Origin: an uncultured Endozoicomonas sp.
Lineage (GTDB): Bacteria; Pseudomonadota; Gammaproteobacteria; Pseudomonadales; Endozoicomonadaceae
Direction of reading: 5' to 3'
DNA length: 64,000 nucleotides
Assembly (NCBI RefSeq): GCF_947495845.1
Contig: NZ_CANMAO010000010.1
Span: 1 to 64,000 of the forward strand
Each line of letters opens with the position of its first letter. Within the stretch, counting starts at the first letter, position 1. Under the pieces are notes generated by a model, which saw only the letters and a list, made by a program, of their open reading frames with translations, did no database searches and had not been told where the DNA came from. Below are positions 46,857 to 59,700 of this stretch, piece after piece. Made by a program: the position numbers and the translations under genes.

Positions 46857-47807
46857 TTACAATGTCTGAGATTTCAAGGTGCTAACAGACACCTGTTGCA
46901 CTATTTTCTGTAATTGGTCTTGATCCGGCACACCAACGCCCACTTGGCTGACAGCCAGTGCAGATAACGCCGTCGCCTGTCGAAGTACAGCTTCACGATC
47001 GCTACGTTGATTCAGTCCATGACACAGGCCCGCAACCAATGTGTCGCCAGCACCCACAGTACTGACAACCGCCATCTTTGGTGGCGTTGACTTCAACCAC
47101 TGACCTTCATGAAGCCACAGTACGCCTTCTGCTCCCCGGGAAATCACCACATGAGCAATACCCGTTGCTGCAAGCTGTTCCCCTGCGGCCATCAAGGCTT
47201 CTTCCGTCACCAGAGCTTCACCCAGCCATTCAGCCAATTCATCTTCATTCGGTTTAACTAGCCAGGGAATGGCTCCAAGCGCTGCTTTAAGCGCATCACG
47301 ACTGGTATCTACGACGACTTTTTTACCCTGCCCGTTTAGAAGCGTAATCCAGCGATTCAACTGCTCCGGCATGACACCGGAAGGCAAGCTGCCGGCGATC
47401 ACGATAAGTTCGTGTTCTTTCGCCAGTGTTATCAGCCGCTGTTCAAACTGATCAACGTCTGACGGAGACACTGCCATACCCGGAAAGTTCAGGTCTGTCA
47501 CATTGCTACCACTGTCCACCAACTTTATATTGGTACGACTGGCACCCGGTACTCGGATAAACTGATCGTCTGCTCCAATAGTCTGGAACAACTCTCTAAA
47601 ACCATTGTCGTTTTCAGCGCCAAGAAATCCGGCAACCCTAACTGGTTCTCCCAGATCCGCTAACACTCGAGCAACGTTGATGCCTTTTCCAGCAGGATGC
47701 ACACCCGCCTGTTCGATCACATTCACCTTGCCAACGTTCAGTGCTGGCAGGCTAGCCGTCATATCCAGCGCGGGATTCAGGGTCACGGTTAAAATGGATT
47801 GATTCAT
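46857..47807 (-). CDS. fruK: 1-phosphofructokinase
   Basis: A 316-residue PfkB-family kinase turning fructose-1-phosphate into fructose-1,6-bisphosphate. N-terminal LTVTLNPALDMTA, HPAGKGINVARVL and the C-terminal catalytic VSTVGAGDTLVAGL with the base Asp. It overlaps fruB by four bases (ATGA), so the two are translationally coupled. Confidence 0.96.
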   Translation of the reverse strand: MNQSILTVTLNPALDMTASLPALNVGKVNVIEQAGVHPAGKGINVARVLADLGEPVRVAGFLGAENDNGFRELFQTIGADDQFIRVPGASRTNIKLVDSGSNVTDLNFPGMAVSPSDVDQFEQRLITLAKEHELIVIAGSLPSGVMPEQLNRWITLLNGQGKKVVVDTSRDALKAALGAIPWLVKPNEDELAEWLGEALVTEEALMAAGEQLAATGIAHVVISRGAEGVLWLHEGQWLKSTPPKMAVVSTVGAGDTLVAGLCHGLNQRSDREAVLRQATALSALAVSQVGVGVPDQDQLQKIVQQVSVSTLKSQTL

Positions 47808-48934
47808 GCCACTGCCTCACCCAGCCCAGAAGCAATGGCCTCTTTGATTGCTGCCAGTGCTTTACCCCCGTCAGGCCCATCTACGACCACAGCGAGCTGA
47901 TGACCTTTCGCCAATCCCAGCCCCATGACATTCGACATTACACGACCATCAACAAATTCGCCGTTCCCCTCTGTTGCATTCGCAACCTTCACTGTCGCAT
48001 TCAATCCTTTAATGGCATGAACGAACATGGCACTGGGTCGAGCATGAAGACCATGGCTATTCAAAATGGTGTAGTGATGCGCATTAGCCAGAGCTTTGTT
48101 CTGCTTTGCGGTGAACGTTGCCACAATGCCGTCACTGTCCATACTCAACAGAGCTGCCAAATCTTTCTCGACAATCAATGTTGAGAGGTTTTCCATTGCT
48201 GCGGTACAACTGTCATCACCCACTGCAATGGTTAGTAGCGCTTTGACTGGTAATCCGTTGAAGCTGATCTCATCGGCGACGGTCAGAAACGTCATCGCGG
48301 ACGACCGGGCATGGGAAATAGGCGACAACAGCCAAAAACCTTCACCAAGGTACACAGGATCCTCAGCAATCATCAGGCTCACAAACTGACTATCCACCAG
48401 CTTCTGATAACTGAGTAAGCCCGCTGATGCGGCTTTAACCTCAATCATGGAGCGAGCAGGGAAACGCCGATCAATAAGGTTTGCATTAAAGTGTAACGTT
48501 TTTTCCTGACCGTTCAGCATCAGTGCAATGGCTTCTGCTGTACTAGCCGCCTTCAACTGATTCTCAAGGTCAGCAACCGATAGGATACGGGTCAACTGCT
48601 TTAAGATGCCGAGATGCTCATCGGAACCTGCCGCGATTCCAATGACCACATAAGCCTTCTGCCCATTATCGCCCCAGACGACACCGTCTGGAAATTGCAT
48701 CACCTGAACACCGGTTTTCAATACTTGATCACGAGTTTCCACCGTGCCATGGGGGATAGCGATACCATTTCCAAGATAGGTCGCCGCCTGCAGCTCACGC
48801 TGCTGCATCCCCTGACCATAACCACCGGCCACCAATCCACGGCTCACCAGCCCTTCGGCCACCATGGTGATCGCCTGTTGTTTATCCGGCGCTTTTTGCC
48901 CGGTCACAATGTCCCGCTCAGTGATTGTTAACAT
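47804..48934 (-). CDS. fruB: PTS fructose EIIA-HPr fusion (diphosphoryl transfer protein)
   Basis: A 376-residue protein. The EIIA domain has its phospho-His62 in GIAIPHGT, a central linker domain resembles FruB M-domains, and the C-terminal FPr (HPr-like) domain has phospho-His297 in NSHGLHARPSA. No enzyme I domain is fused, matching the enterobacterial DTP rather than the Pseudomonas FruB (EI-HPr-EIIA). It is the first gene of fruBKA and lies opposite cra, whose operators fall in its promoter. Confidence 0.95.
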   Translation of the reverse strand: MLTITERDIVTGQKAPDKQQAITMVAEGLVSRGLVAGGYGQGMQQRELQAATYLGNGIAIPHGTVETRDQVLKTGVQVMQFPDGVVWGDNGQKAYVVIGIAAGSDEHLGILKQLTRILSVADLENQLKAASTAEAIALMLNGQEKTLHFNANLIDRRFPARSMIEVKAASAGLLSYQKLVDSQFVSLMIAEDPVYLGEGFWLLSPISHARSSAMTFLTVADEISFNGLPVKALLTIAVGDDSCTAAMENLSTLIVEKDLAALLSMDSDGIVATFTAKQNKALANAHHYTILNSHGLHARPSAMFVHAIKGLNATVKVANATEGNGEFVDGRVMSNVMGLGLAKGHQLAVVVDGPDGGKALAAIKEAIASGLGEAVA

Positions 48935-48992
48935 AGCTCTTCCGCTTATCAGTTACGGCCATTGTCGTACGACGATGAAGCTGTAAAAATTG

Positions 48993-49008
48993 GCTGAAAC
49001 GATTCAGC
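48993..49008. promoter_or_regulatory. Cra (FruR) operator 1
   Basis: GCTGAAACGATTCAGC is a near-perfect palindrome matching the Cra consensus TGAAACGTTTCA. It lies between divergent fruB and cra, nearer fruB. Confidence 0.85.
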
Positions 49009-49015
49009 TTCAAAT

Positions 49016-49031
49016 GCTGAATCGTTTCAGC
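49016..49031. promoter_or_regulatory. Cra (FruR) operator 2
   Basis: GCTGAATCGTTTCAGC, the same site type with the inner halves exchanged, 23 bases centre to centre from operator 1. A TATAAT at 49033-49038 just downstream fits the -10 of cra, so binding here should block cra itself. Confidence 0.85.
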
Positions 49032-49115
49032 TTATAATGCAAACACTATTTAACACCTGACATCATTATTTTGATCAATATCAGTAAACCCATGTCAGGC
49101 TAAAGAGCAGAATCA

Positions 49116-50102
49116 ATGAAACTGGATGAACTTGCTCAACTGGCTGGTGTTTCAAAAACCACTGCCAGCTACGTGATTAATGGCAAAGCGGATCAATACC
49201 GGATCAGCCAGCGCACCCGTGACAAAGTAATGGCGATAGTGAATGAACACGGATTCCACCCCGATCACGGCGCCTCCTCACTTCGTAGAGGAAAAAGTCG
49301 CTCCATTGGACTGGTCATACCCGATCTTGAGAACAAAAGTTATGCCCGGCTCGCCAAACTGCTTGAAGGGAATGCCAGAAAGCACGGATTCCAGCTACTA
49401 ATCAGCTGTACTGATGACAATCCTGACACAGAAAAAGACGTGGTTCGTTTACTGCTCAGTCGCAAACTGGATGCACTGATTACTGCATCGTGCCTCACTG
49501 AAAGTTTTGACTTTTATCAAACCATTCAAAACAAAGGCACCCCGGTCATTGCTGTTGACCGTACATTACCTGCAGAACACTTTACCTCTATCACCAGCGA
49601 AGATGAGCAGGGAGCAGAGTTGCTTACTTCAAAAATGCTGGAAAACAAACCAGCATCCATTGCACTCATCAGCGCCTGCCCAGAACTGAGTGTGTCACAG
49701 TCAAGGGAAGCCGGATTCAGGCAAGCCATCGAAAAGCAAACAACATCCATTGATTTCGAAGTCTGCTATGGTCGGCAGTTTTCACCGGACACCAGTCGTG
49801 AAATGATGGAGCAATGGATTTCTGCCGGAACCATCCCCGAAACCATCATTACAGCATCGTTCACACTTTGCGAAGGGGTTCTGGATAGCATATGCAGCCA
49901 CCCTGAATTAGGCGAGAAAGTGCAATTGGCTACCTTTGGTGATCACCGTTTTTTGGACTTCCTGCCCTTCAAAGTGCAATCGCTGTCCCAACAATTTGAG
50001 TTGATTGCGGAGCATGTGTTGGCAAAGACGCTTAAGGCGATTGGTGGAGACTATGAAGCAGGGCTGACGCTGGTGAAACGACAACCGGTCTGGCGGTTTT
50101 GA
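49116..50102 (+). CDS. cra: Catabolite repressor/activator Cra (FruR), LacI family
   Basis: A 328-residue LacI-type regulator. The N-terminal helix-turn-helix MKLDELAQLAGVSKTTASYVING is presented here only in part: KLDELAQLAGVSKTTAS. The hinge and periplasmic-binding-like domain begin at RSIGLVIPDLENKSYARLA. It senses fructose-1-phosphate and releases DNA. It lies opposite the fruBKA operon with two matching operators between, so local control of fructose uptake is clear. Wider control of carbon flux, as in E. coli, is possible. Confidence 0.93.
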   Translation: MKLDELAQLAGVSKTTASYVINGKADQYRISQRTRDKVMAIVNEHGFHPDHGASSLRRGKSRSIGLVIPDLENKSYARLAKLLEGNARKHGFQLLISCTDDNPDTEKDVVRLLLSRKLDALITASCLTESFDFYQTIQNKGTPVIAVDRTLPAEHFTSITSEDEQGAELLTSKMLENKPASIALISACPELSVSQSREAGFRQAIEKQTTSIDFEVCYGRQFSPDTSREMMEQWISAGTIPETIITASFTLCEGVLDSICSHPELGEKVQLATFGDHRFLDFLPFKVQSLSQQFELIAEHVLAKTLKAIGGDYEAGLTLVKRQPVWRF

Positions 50103-50419
50103 AGTAGTGGGCTGAATGATAACTTCTGCTTTTTCGTCCAAATTGCGCCTTGACTGCCTGATTGTGTTTTTGCTGTTTAATACTCAAAAAAACATATTAT
50201 TGAACTGCTTCAGTTGGAGTAAAGAAAACTCATCGGTCACGCTTTCACAAAGTGATGATTAAGGAATGTCAGCAATGACAGAGCCGACTTAGTCATCTTG
50301 CTCAGGTTATTTCTGAGATAGCTGGATGGTGGGAACACTGTGCTTTGCAATATTCGATAGTCTAGATGGAGAGTGTGACAGACCTGATAGTTACCTATTC
50401 AGCACACTCGGCTTCAGGC
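50103..50419. other. Intergenic region after cra
   Basis: A 317-base gap between cra and the small minus-strand gene. AT-rich at first (a run of A near 50194). I see no gene, strong hairpin or repeat. Confidence 0.4.
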
Positions 50420-50656
50420 TTACTCTTTCTCATCAGCCTGCTTCTTTTGCATACGCTCCTTCAGGTCAGCTGCAGCTTTACCGGCTTGTTCTGCCAATGG
50501 CATCAAAACATCTAGGGGCATGGCGATACGGTAGGAGCTGGAGAGTTTCATTTTGTTTTCATCGGTATCGACTTCTTCAACCCGGGCAAAATCCAATCTT
50601 GCCACACCGCGCATCACGGTGATTCCTAACAATTGATCCACGTAAAGATCTCTCAT
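50420..50656 (-). CDS. Small conserved-looking protein of unknown function
   Basis: A 78-residue protein that I do not recognise with certainty. The pattern (YVDQLLGITVMRGVARLDF, then SSSYRIAMPLDVLMPLAEQ and a charged helix AADLKERMQKKQ) has the look of small DUF3467-like proteins, a low-confidence guess. AGGAGCAGGAA precedes the ATG, a strong ribosome-binding site. It lies 73 bases downstream of the giant adhesin gene on the same strand, so it may be co-transcribed and act in adhesin secretion or control. Confidence 0.6.
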   Translation of the reverse strand: MRDLYVDQLLGITVMRGVARLDFARVEEVDTDENKMKLSSSYRIAMPLDVLMPLAEQAGKAAADLKERMQKKQADEKE

Positions 50657-50729
50657 TTCCTGCTCCTGCTTTATTATATAGTGAACGCGTAAGGAAATAT
50701 CTGCACCCCTGCCTATTCCTTTAACTCAC

Positions 50730-53700
50730 TTATATAATCGTAAAATCGGAGAGATTGCTTTGATCAATAAGGGATAAGGTGCCCAACCCCACAAAGGTTG
50801 ACATAAATTGAACGGTGGCAGTTGCATTGTTGTTGTAGGTGATCTCGGCCAGTTTTGCATCGGTGCCGTCGGAGGCCAGGAAGTAAATCACATCGCCACC
50901 CGCTTCGCCTTCCAACCCTAAAGCGGCTGTTTCAAAGGTGGCGGATTCCAGATTATCGAGAGCATCACTGATAATCACTATGCCAGTGTCGTTGCCAAGA
51001 GCGCTGCCACTTGTCAATAGTTCAGCCTGGTTACCATTACCCCGGAGTGTTGCGTTGTCCAAATTATCGAATGAGATCGTGTCGTTTTCTGCTTCGGTTA
51101 AACCCATAGCAAAGCCGTATATTTCGTCTTCGCCATTATCTGCAGGATCAGCTTCAAAGATCACTGTGTCTGCACCGCCACTGCCTATGTTAGTGGCAAT
51201 GGTGAGATCATCCTTGCTGATATTATCCAGAGAGATACCAGTCAGGTTAAAGTCGATGGGCAATGTTGTATCAGCGGGTATTACCTGAAAAGTGACCAGC
51301 GCCGTATCGTAGGTCTCAAATCCAGGGGCTGTAAAGCCCGAGAACGTAATAGTGCCAGGGGCATCATCATTGATGGTCATATTATCAAATCCGCCAGCCT
51401 TGGTAGCGGAGCTTGCAACATAGTCAATAGTCGTATCATCAAACGTTAATGTGAAATCTACAGCGTTGAGTCCGACTCTTGTACTCTGATCCACCTGATC
51501 TTCTTTGACATAGATTCCATAGGTTTGAGTGCTGCCAGACGTACCCTCAAGCACAATAGAGAAAGCATCACTCCCTGCATTCCGATACTCAGATAGATAT
51601 ACTTTGTCGTTTCCTCCACCGAGATCAAATGCCTGATAGGTGTCGTTTGCCACTTCGCTATCCGCTCCGGTGGTTCCCGTCACCAGACTCTGATAGGTAA
51701 AGGTGATGCTTTCTGATGTAGCGCTGACTTTCTCGGATTTATCTTTGACGAATACATCTAACGTGAAGTCGCCGGTTCTGGATAACTCAGGCAGAGTTAC
51801 ATCTGCATAGCCGCTGGCAATATCGTCAGCTGTCAGAATATAGGTATGGAAACCGGCACCATTTTCTTCAATTGTCACCTCATCACCTACCACGGCTGCC
51901 TGACCATCGACGCTGGTGACATTTAACGTAACTCGCAGTGTTGGCGTACTGTCGTATTCGTCAGATTCCAAGGTCACTTCGGTGGGTTTATCAGGAGTTA
52001 CTGTATCAAGGTATTGCGATTGCAGCGTCTGAATGTCTTCTATTGAATCCACATCCTGCAGCGCATCCATCAACGTATTAATGGTAGCGATAGTGTCTGT
52101 GCCCAGCCCCATACCAGATAGGAAAACGCTAACAAATGTATCGTTTGCAAAATTAAAGCTTTGGGCGAACGGGGTTGGTTCAAAATCTTTCATCGCTGAA
52201 GCAATATTTGAAATAATGTCATTTTGTAAAGACTCAATGCTATTGACATCCCTGCCCTGCAAGGCAATCGCCAATAATGACACTATTTGCACGGCAACTT
52301 TTTGCACGCTTATAGCCGTTGCATCGTTGCCTTCTGCCAAAGGATCATAGGTGGTCAAATCAATATTTGTGAACGTTCCAAGGGCACTGGCAATCAGCGT
52401 ATTAGCGGCTGCCTCATCGGCGACAGAACCGCCTTCAATCAGAGCTTGAATAATGGTAGTTAACGGATTCACTACCGTTGAACCTGACGTTGCCTTGTAC
52501 GTAAGGGTATTCACAATCCCGGTGTCGGTGTTAATACCGCCCTTGGCGATAATGCCATAATTGTTCGGATTATCCGCGGCTTCGAGCACGTAGCTGCCAA
52601 ATGCATCGGTGACAACGCCTTCCAGCAGTTCATCATTATCGGCTATGCCGTCGCCATCGGCGTCCAGATAAATCTGTGCGCCCCGAATATAACCGTCAAT
52701 TACTTTCACGGTAGAGAAATCACTGGCATCGTTACCGGCGATATCTTGGATAGATGCGATATCATCATTATCGCTGGGGTCTTCATAGGCGACAGTGACT
52801 GATGATCCTGAGGAAAATGATCCATCAGCCAGTTCTAATACGACAGTCTGCCCAGATACGGCGACAGAATTAACCGTTGCAATATCATTACCAACACTCA
52901 CCGTAAATGCGCTGATTGAAGGAGTATTCGTCTCATCCAAATCCACATCATAAGTGATGGTCACTTGCTGAATGTCCGCATCCAGCACGACGGAATCCAC
53001 CGATGGCGCCGTATTATCTGTACTGACGGCATTACTGATACTGCCAACGCTAGAAACATTACCGGCAGTATCAGTCTGGCGAACCTGAATAGCATTCGCT
53101 GCATAATCAGTATTTTCGGTCAGATCAAAGCTGGTACCCTCTCCCTCTTCCCAGGTTGTGCCACCATCGACGCTGTATTCCCAACTGGCGTTATCGCTGG
53201 ACAGATCCACATCGACAGTCAGGTTGCTGGTTATGCCGTCGTTGTCGGCGGCACCTGTGTCGTCTGCTAATGTCACGCCGGGAGTCGGTACACTGACATC
53301 GTAAGTAAAGGTGCCTTCAAAATCTTCTGCCTCGTTGCCTGCAACGTCACTGACCGTGATTGTATAGTTCACGGGGCCTTCCGAGAGCGCCGTGAGATTA
53401 GCTGACGTTAATGTGATGATGGCAGAATTACCGCTTACCTCTGCCGTGAAATCATCTTCCCCAATAGTCAAGGTAACTTCTCTTCCGTCTTCTACACCGG
53501 TTGTGGTAACCGTCAACGTCTGGCTTTCGTTATCTTCCGTGGCATTCAATTCTGTACCAAAATCGAAGATTGCACTTTCAATGGTGGGCACTGTGGCGTC
53601 ATAGGTAAAGTTGCCTTCAAATTCTTCAGCGGCATTGCCAGATGCATCACTCACATTCACGGTATACGTCACTGCACCTTCCGTCAGCGCTTGTAAGTCA

Positions 53701-56700
53701 GCCGCAGGAATGGTGATAGACGCTGAATTATCAGAAACATCTCCCGTGTAATTATTAACACCAATGGAGAATGTGATTTCCTGACCGCTTTCTACGCCGG
53801 TGGTGTTGATGGTGACTACCGCGTTGTTGTCGTCTTCCTCGGCGGTCAATACATCCCCGAAACTAAAAGAGACAGAATCAATGATAGGAGCCACCGTATC
53901 ATTGAGAGTAAATTCATAAATATTGCTTTGATCAAACCCGGAAAGCTCACCCAACCCAATAAACTCGGCCATAAACTCAACGGTGGCGCTGTCATTTTCA
54001 TAGGTGATGCGCGCCAATTTAGAATCGGTGCCATTGGTAGAAAGCAGATAAATCACATCACCATCCGCTTCTCCCCCAAAGGCGAGAGCTGCCGTTTGAA
54101 CGGTGGCAGACTCCAGATCATCCAAGGCATCTTTGAGTACTACAAAGCCTGTATTAGCGCCCATGGTCGCACCGGACGTCAGGTTTTCCGCCTGATCGCC
54201 ATTGCCTCGCAGGGAGTCCATATCCACATGATGTATTTCGATAGTGTCGTTTTCCGCTTCGCCTCTATCAACGGTAAAGCCGTAAATCGTATCCACACCG
54301 TTTTCTGAAGGATCCCCTTCAAAAATCACTTTATTAGCACCCCCGGTACCGATATTGGTGACGGTGGTGAAGGTTTCTTTCTCTGCATTATCAAGAGTGA
54401 TTTTGTTGAATGTAAACTCAATTGGAGCATCAGCATTCGCTGGAGTCACATTAAATGTTGCGAAAGCCGTATCGTAATCGGTATAGCCAGGAGATGAGAA
54501 GCCAGAAAATGTCACGACCCCGTCGGTAATATCATCAGCACTATCACTGGCAGTGATCTGGGTAAAATCACTTGCCTTGTTCGCAGAATCAGCCTCATAG
54601 GTCACAGCACTGGTGGAGAAACTCAACTCAATATCCACAGAGCCTAACCCCTCATCCGCATCGGCCACTTGGGAGGCAACCACAAAGATACCGTAGGTCT
54701 GAACCCCGCTATTTTCACTAACCAATTCAATTCTCAATGCATCGCTGGCCACATTACGGAACTCCGACAGATAGACCGTATCGTTGTTTTCTTTTATATG
54801 AAATGTCTGATCCGTGTCGTTAGCGGTAAATGTGTCAGCACCGCTGGTACCTTCAACTAACCCCTCCTCAACTTCCAGCACATCTTCAAAGTTTTGCGAG
54901 GTGGGATTGCCGGCAGCATCGCTCACCACCACTTCTACATCGTAGTGACCATAATCCAATGCATCACTCGCTGGAATCACCAGCGTCCAGCTTGAACCAT
55001 CTACGCTAAGAGCGCCATTAGAAAGTTCATAGGTGACCGAGTTCACGGTGACAGAAGTCAGTGTCGTTTCAGTATTATCAAAGGTACCGCTGATGGAAGG
55101 TGAGGTATTTGCTGTCAGCACTTCGGTGACAGTGGCTTCAGCCGCTGGTGCTACGCTGTCGTAGGAAAAACTGCCATCGGAGTTGGTGGTTTCGTTGCCT
55201 GCATTGTCCTTCACTTTCAATGTGTAGGTATTATTGCCTTCAGCCAGACTTTGCAGGTCGGTAGCGTTGACGTTAATGGTGGCTGAATTATCGTTTACTG
55301 TCCCGGTGTAGGTTTTATCGTTCAACGTTAATGTAACATCATTACCGTCCTGAACACCGCTGGTGGTCACTGTCAGCACTCTATCGGTATCGTCGTCTAT
55401 GCCATTGAGTACAGCGCCAAAGTCGAAGGTAGATTCAGTGATTTCCGGTGGTGTTTTGTCATAAGTAAAACTGCCAGTGAATTCATCAGCAGGATTAGCA
55501 TTCGCATCGGAAACATTAACAGTGTAATTATTAACTCCTTCAGTCAGGGTTTGAAGAACACTATTTGCTACGGTAAACGTTGCAGTTCCACCAGATACCT
55601 GAGCTGTATCTATATATTCATCTGCATTTATATTCAATGTGACCGTCTGACCATCTTCAACATTGGTATTAATGGTCAACGTTGCCGGGCTGTCATCTTC
55701 CGTTGCATTCAATTCTGAACCGAAATTAAAGCCATCAGAAGTCAACGTCGGGGTAGTCGTATTAAATTCAAAGCTTCCGGTGTTTACTCCTGCCCCATTT
55801 CCTGCGACATCACTTACATTTACTGTATAGTCAACTGATCCGTCTGCCAGATTATCCCATGCGCTGGCTGGCAGCGTGATTGTTGTCACATTGTTTTCAA
55901 CCGAACCGGTATAGCCGTTGCCGTTAACATTGAGCGTTACGCTCTCGCCGTTTTCGACACCACTCGTGGTCACCTGAGCACTTGACTCTGCGGCCGCCTC
56001 AGCTGCGTTTAATGTGGTGCCGAATGAGAACGTTACGTCGGTGATGGTTGGCGCAGTATTATCGGTTTTGAAGACACTCTCATTGGTTTCTTCTTCGGAT
56101 ACATTACCAGCGGCGTCTATCTGGCGAACCCGAATTTCGTTTGCTTCGTATGTGGTATTGTCTGCCAGTTCAAAGCTGGTATTTGTACCGTCCACCCACG
56201 CGGCATCCTTCAGTTTGTACTGCCATTTCACCTGATCGGCAGCGAGACTAACGGTCACGGTCGTGTTTTGAGAGATGTTATCGCTGTTGCTTGAGCCTGT
56301 ATCACTGGCTTCTGCGATTCTAAAAGTCGGTGCATCCGGAGCAGTATTGTCTGTGGTAATTGCATTGTTGTTCGTACCAGCATCAGAAACGTTACCCGCA
56401 ACATCATATTGCCTGACCTGAATCTGATTCTCCCCGTAGACAGTATCCGCTGCCAGATCAAAACTGTTACTACTGCCTTCTGTCCAGCTGGCACCAGAAT
56501 CCAGGCTGTATTCCCATTTGTCCTGCTCCGCGTCCAGCGTAACATTCACCGTTGAAGCGCTGGTGACATTATCAGTATTCGTGCCATCGTCACTGGTATC
56601 TTCCGCTAGCGCGAAAGTCGGTGCAGCAAACGCCGTTGTATCAATGGTAATTGCTTCAGCGTTAGTAGCAGCAGCGGAATCATTACCTGCAGAGTCCTGT

Positions 56701-59700
56701 TGAGTGACTTGGATAGCATCTACAGCATACGTCCCTTCAAGCAACTCAAAGCTGTTTCCATTGCCAGTGTCCCAGGTTGTGCCACCATCTACACTGAACT
56801 TCCAACTAACACGATCCTCTGCACCACCGCTGAACGTAACATAAACCGTCTGCTCATTTGTGATGTTATCCTCGCCATCTGAACCTGTGTCGTCCGCAAG
56901 CTCGAATGTGGGGGCATCGGGTAGCTGATTATCGGTGGTGATTCTCTGGGTGTTGCTGCGCTCGTCAGAAATATTCCCGGCAGCGTCGATTTGTCGAACG
57001 CTTATTTCACCAATGGCATAGACCGTATTTGCAGCCAGTTCAAAGCTGGTTCCATCGTCGTTAGTCCAGCTACCATCCTTTAATTTGTACTCCCATTTTG
57101 CCTGATCGCCAGCTCCAGCCGTACCTGATAATACGACATTAATCATTCGATTATTGGTAACGTTGTCATCGTTCTCAGAGCCTGTATCCGCAGCAAGACT
57201 GAAAGTGGGTGCATCCGGTGCCTGGATGTCCGTGACTATCTGGGCTTCATTCTGAGCTTCTGCTGATACATTACCTGCCGCATCAATCTGACGAACTTTG
57301 ATCTCACCAATGGCGTAGGTCGTGTTCTCTTCTAATGTGAAACTGGTACCTGTGTGATTTATCCAGCTGCCACCTTTAAGCTGGTATTGCCAGTTATTAT
57401 CAGCGGCAGTGCCTGTCACAGACACTCTCATTGTCAGCGAGCTGGTAACACCATCGGTATTATCCACGCCATCAACTCCGGTATCCTGAATTAATTCAAG
57501 CCCCGGAGCCACCGTCGCTGTGGTATCGGTTGTGATTTCTTCACTGTTTGAAGTGATACTTTCATTACCCGCGGTGTCAGTCTGGCGAACTTCTATCTCA
57601 CCCTCGGCGTAGGTTTCGTTGGCTGCCAGTTCAAAGCTATTACTCGCCGTACCTGTGATCCAGCTGCCGTCTTTCAGCCGATATGCCCAGCTGGCCTGAT
57701 CACCCTCAGCACCGGTTAACGTGACATTTATGGTTTGATCATTGGTCAAATTATCGGAATCACTGGAGCCAGTATCTGTAGCCAAAGCAAGCCCGGGGGC
57801 ATCCGGTGCAATGGAGTCGGTGGTAATGGCTGCCGTATTGCTGGTTACTTCAGAGATATTGCCTGCATCGTCCGTTTGGCGAATCTGAATTTCACCCACT
57901 GCATAGGTGGTATTGGCATCCAGCTCAAAACTGTCACCAGAGCCCGTTACCCAGTCCGCATTTTTCAGTTTGTACTGCCAGATGGCCTGATCACCAGCAT
58001 CACCGGATAGCGTCACATTCATGGTTAAATCATTGGTGATGTTGTCGCTGTTACTGTTTCCGGTATCTGCATTAAGTGTGAGTAGAGTAGGTTGAGCGGG
58101 CGCTGTCGCATCATAGGTGAAAGATGTATCAGCTGGAACGGTAGCTGCATTGCCTGCGACATCACTGACTGTCAGCGTGTAATTGACAGTGCCTTCAGTG
58201 AGATCATCCAGATCACCAGCGGGTACTGTAATTGCAACAGAATTGTTGTTCACCTCACCGATGTAATTGTTTCCGCCCAGACCAAGAGTCAGTGTCTGAC
58301 CATCTTCAATGCCAGTAGTGCTGGCTGTCAGAGTGGCATCATTGTCATCTCCCACAGCGTTCAGGGTATCACCGAAATCAAAGGAAGCACTGGTAACCTC
58401 TGGTACGCCAGCGTCGTATGAAAAGCTGCCATTAAACGTATCTGCAGCATTACCTGCGGCATCGCTGGCGGTGACGGTAAAACTCACTGCATCACTTTCT
58501 GGAATATCTTGCAAATCTGCGGCTGGCACAGAAATAGTAACCGTGTCTCCACTGACGTTTTCTGTGTAGGATTTTCCATTGAGCGTTAAAGTGACAGGGC
58601 GACCATCATCCAGCCCGGTTGTGCTCACGGTTAATGTGGCGTCATTGTCGTCGGATGTGGCATTCAGGGTGTCATCAAAATTAAAGGTGGCACTGGTAAT
58701 TTCGGGTTTCAAAGAGTCTTTGTTAAAACTGCCACTTTGCTCGGCTGCCGCATTGCCAGCAGCATCACTGACGTTGATGGTGTAGGTGTGGTCTCCTTGA
58801 TTCAAACCCTGCAACACGGTTGAACTCACGGTAAAGGTCGCGGAGTTATCATTCACAGTTGCCGTATAATTGATGCCATTTAAAGTTAAGGTGGCCTGCT
58901 CTTCATCTTCCACATTGGTGGTGGTGATGGTTAATGTACCGTTATTGTCGTCTTCGCTGGCATTGAGCACTGAGCCAAAGTTAAAAGCGCCTGCTGTGAA
59001 AGTGGGTGCGCTTTTATCGTACTTGAAATCACCTTCATAGGCTTGAGCGGCATTGCCCGCAGCATCACTGACAGTCACCGTATAATCAACTTCGTCAGCT
59101 TCAGTGATTTGACGTAAAGGGACTCCGCCCACAGTTATCTCTGCTAAGTTATTGTTAACCTGACCTGTATAACCCTGTCCGTTCAATAGAAGAGTAACTG
59201 TTTCACCATTTTCTACACCGCTGGTGGTGACGCTCAGTACTGCATCATTGTCGTCTTCTGTGGCATTGAGTACCGGGCCAAAGTTAAATGTTGCATCTAT
59301 TATTTCAGGCGATACTGTATCTTTAGTAAAACTGCCAGTCAGTGTATCTGCAGGAGTCTCGGCAGCGTTACTTACCTCAACGGTGTAATCATATTCTCCT
59401 TGTTCCAAATCCTGCAGCACAGTAGAGCCTACAGTGAAAGTTGCTGAGCCGCCTGTTACCGTAGCTACATATTCTTCACCATTCAGGGTCAGCGTAGCTT
59501 CTCGAGTATCTTCAACACCGGTTGTAGTGATTTCCAATGTACCGTCATTGTCGTCTTCATTGGCATTTAACTCTGATTCAAAATTAAACCCGTCAGATAA
59601 AATAGTGGGCTGATTGGTATTGTATTCAAATGAGCCTGGAAACGAAGTTGCCGTGTTCCCAGCCAGATCACTGACGTCTACGGTATAGTTGACAGTTGTT

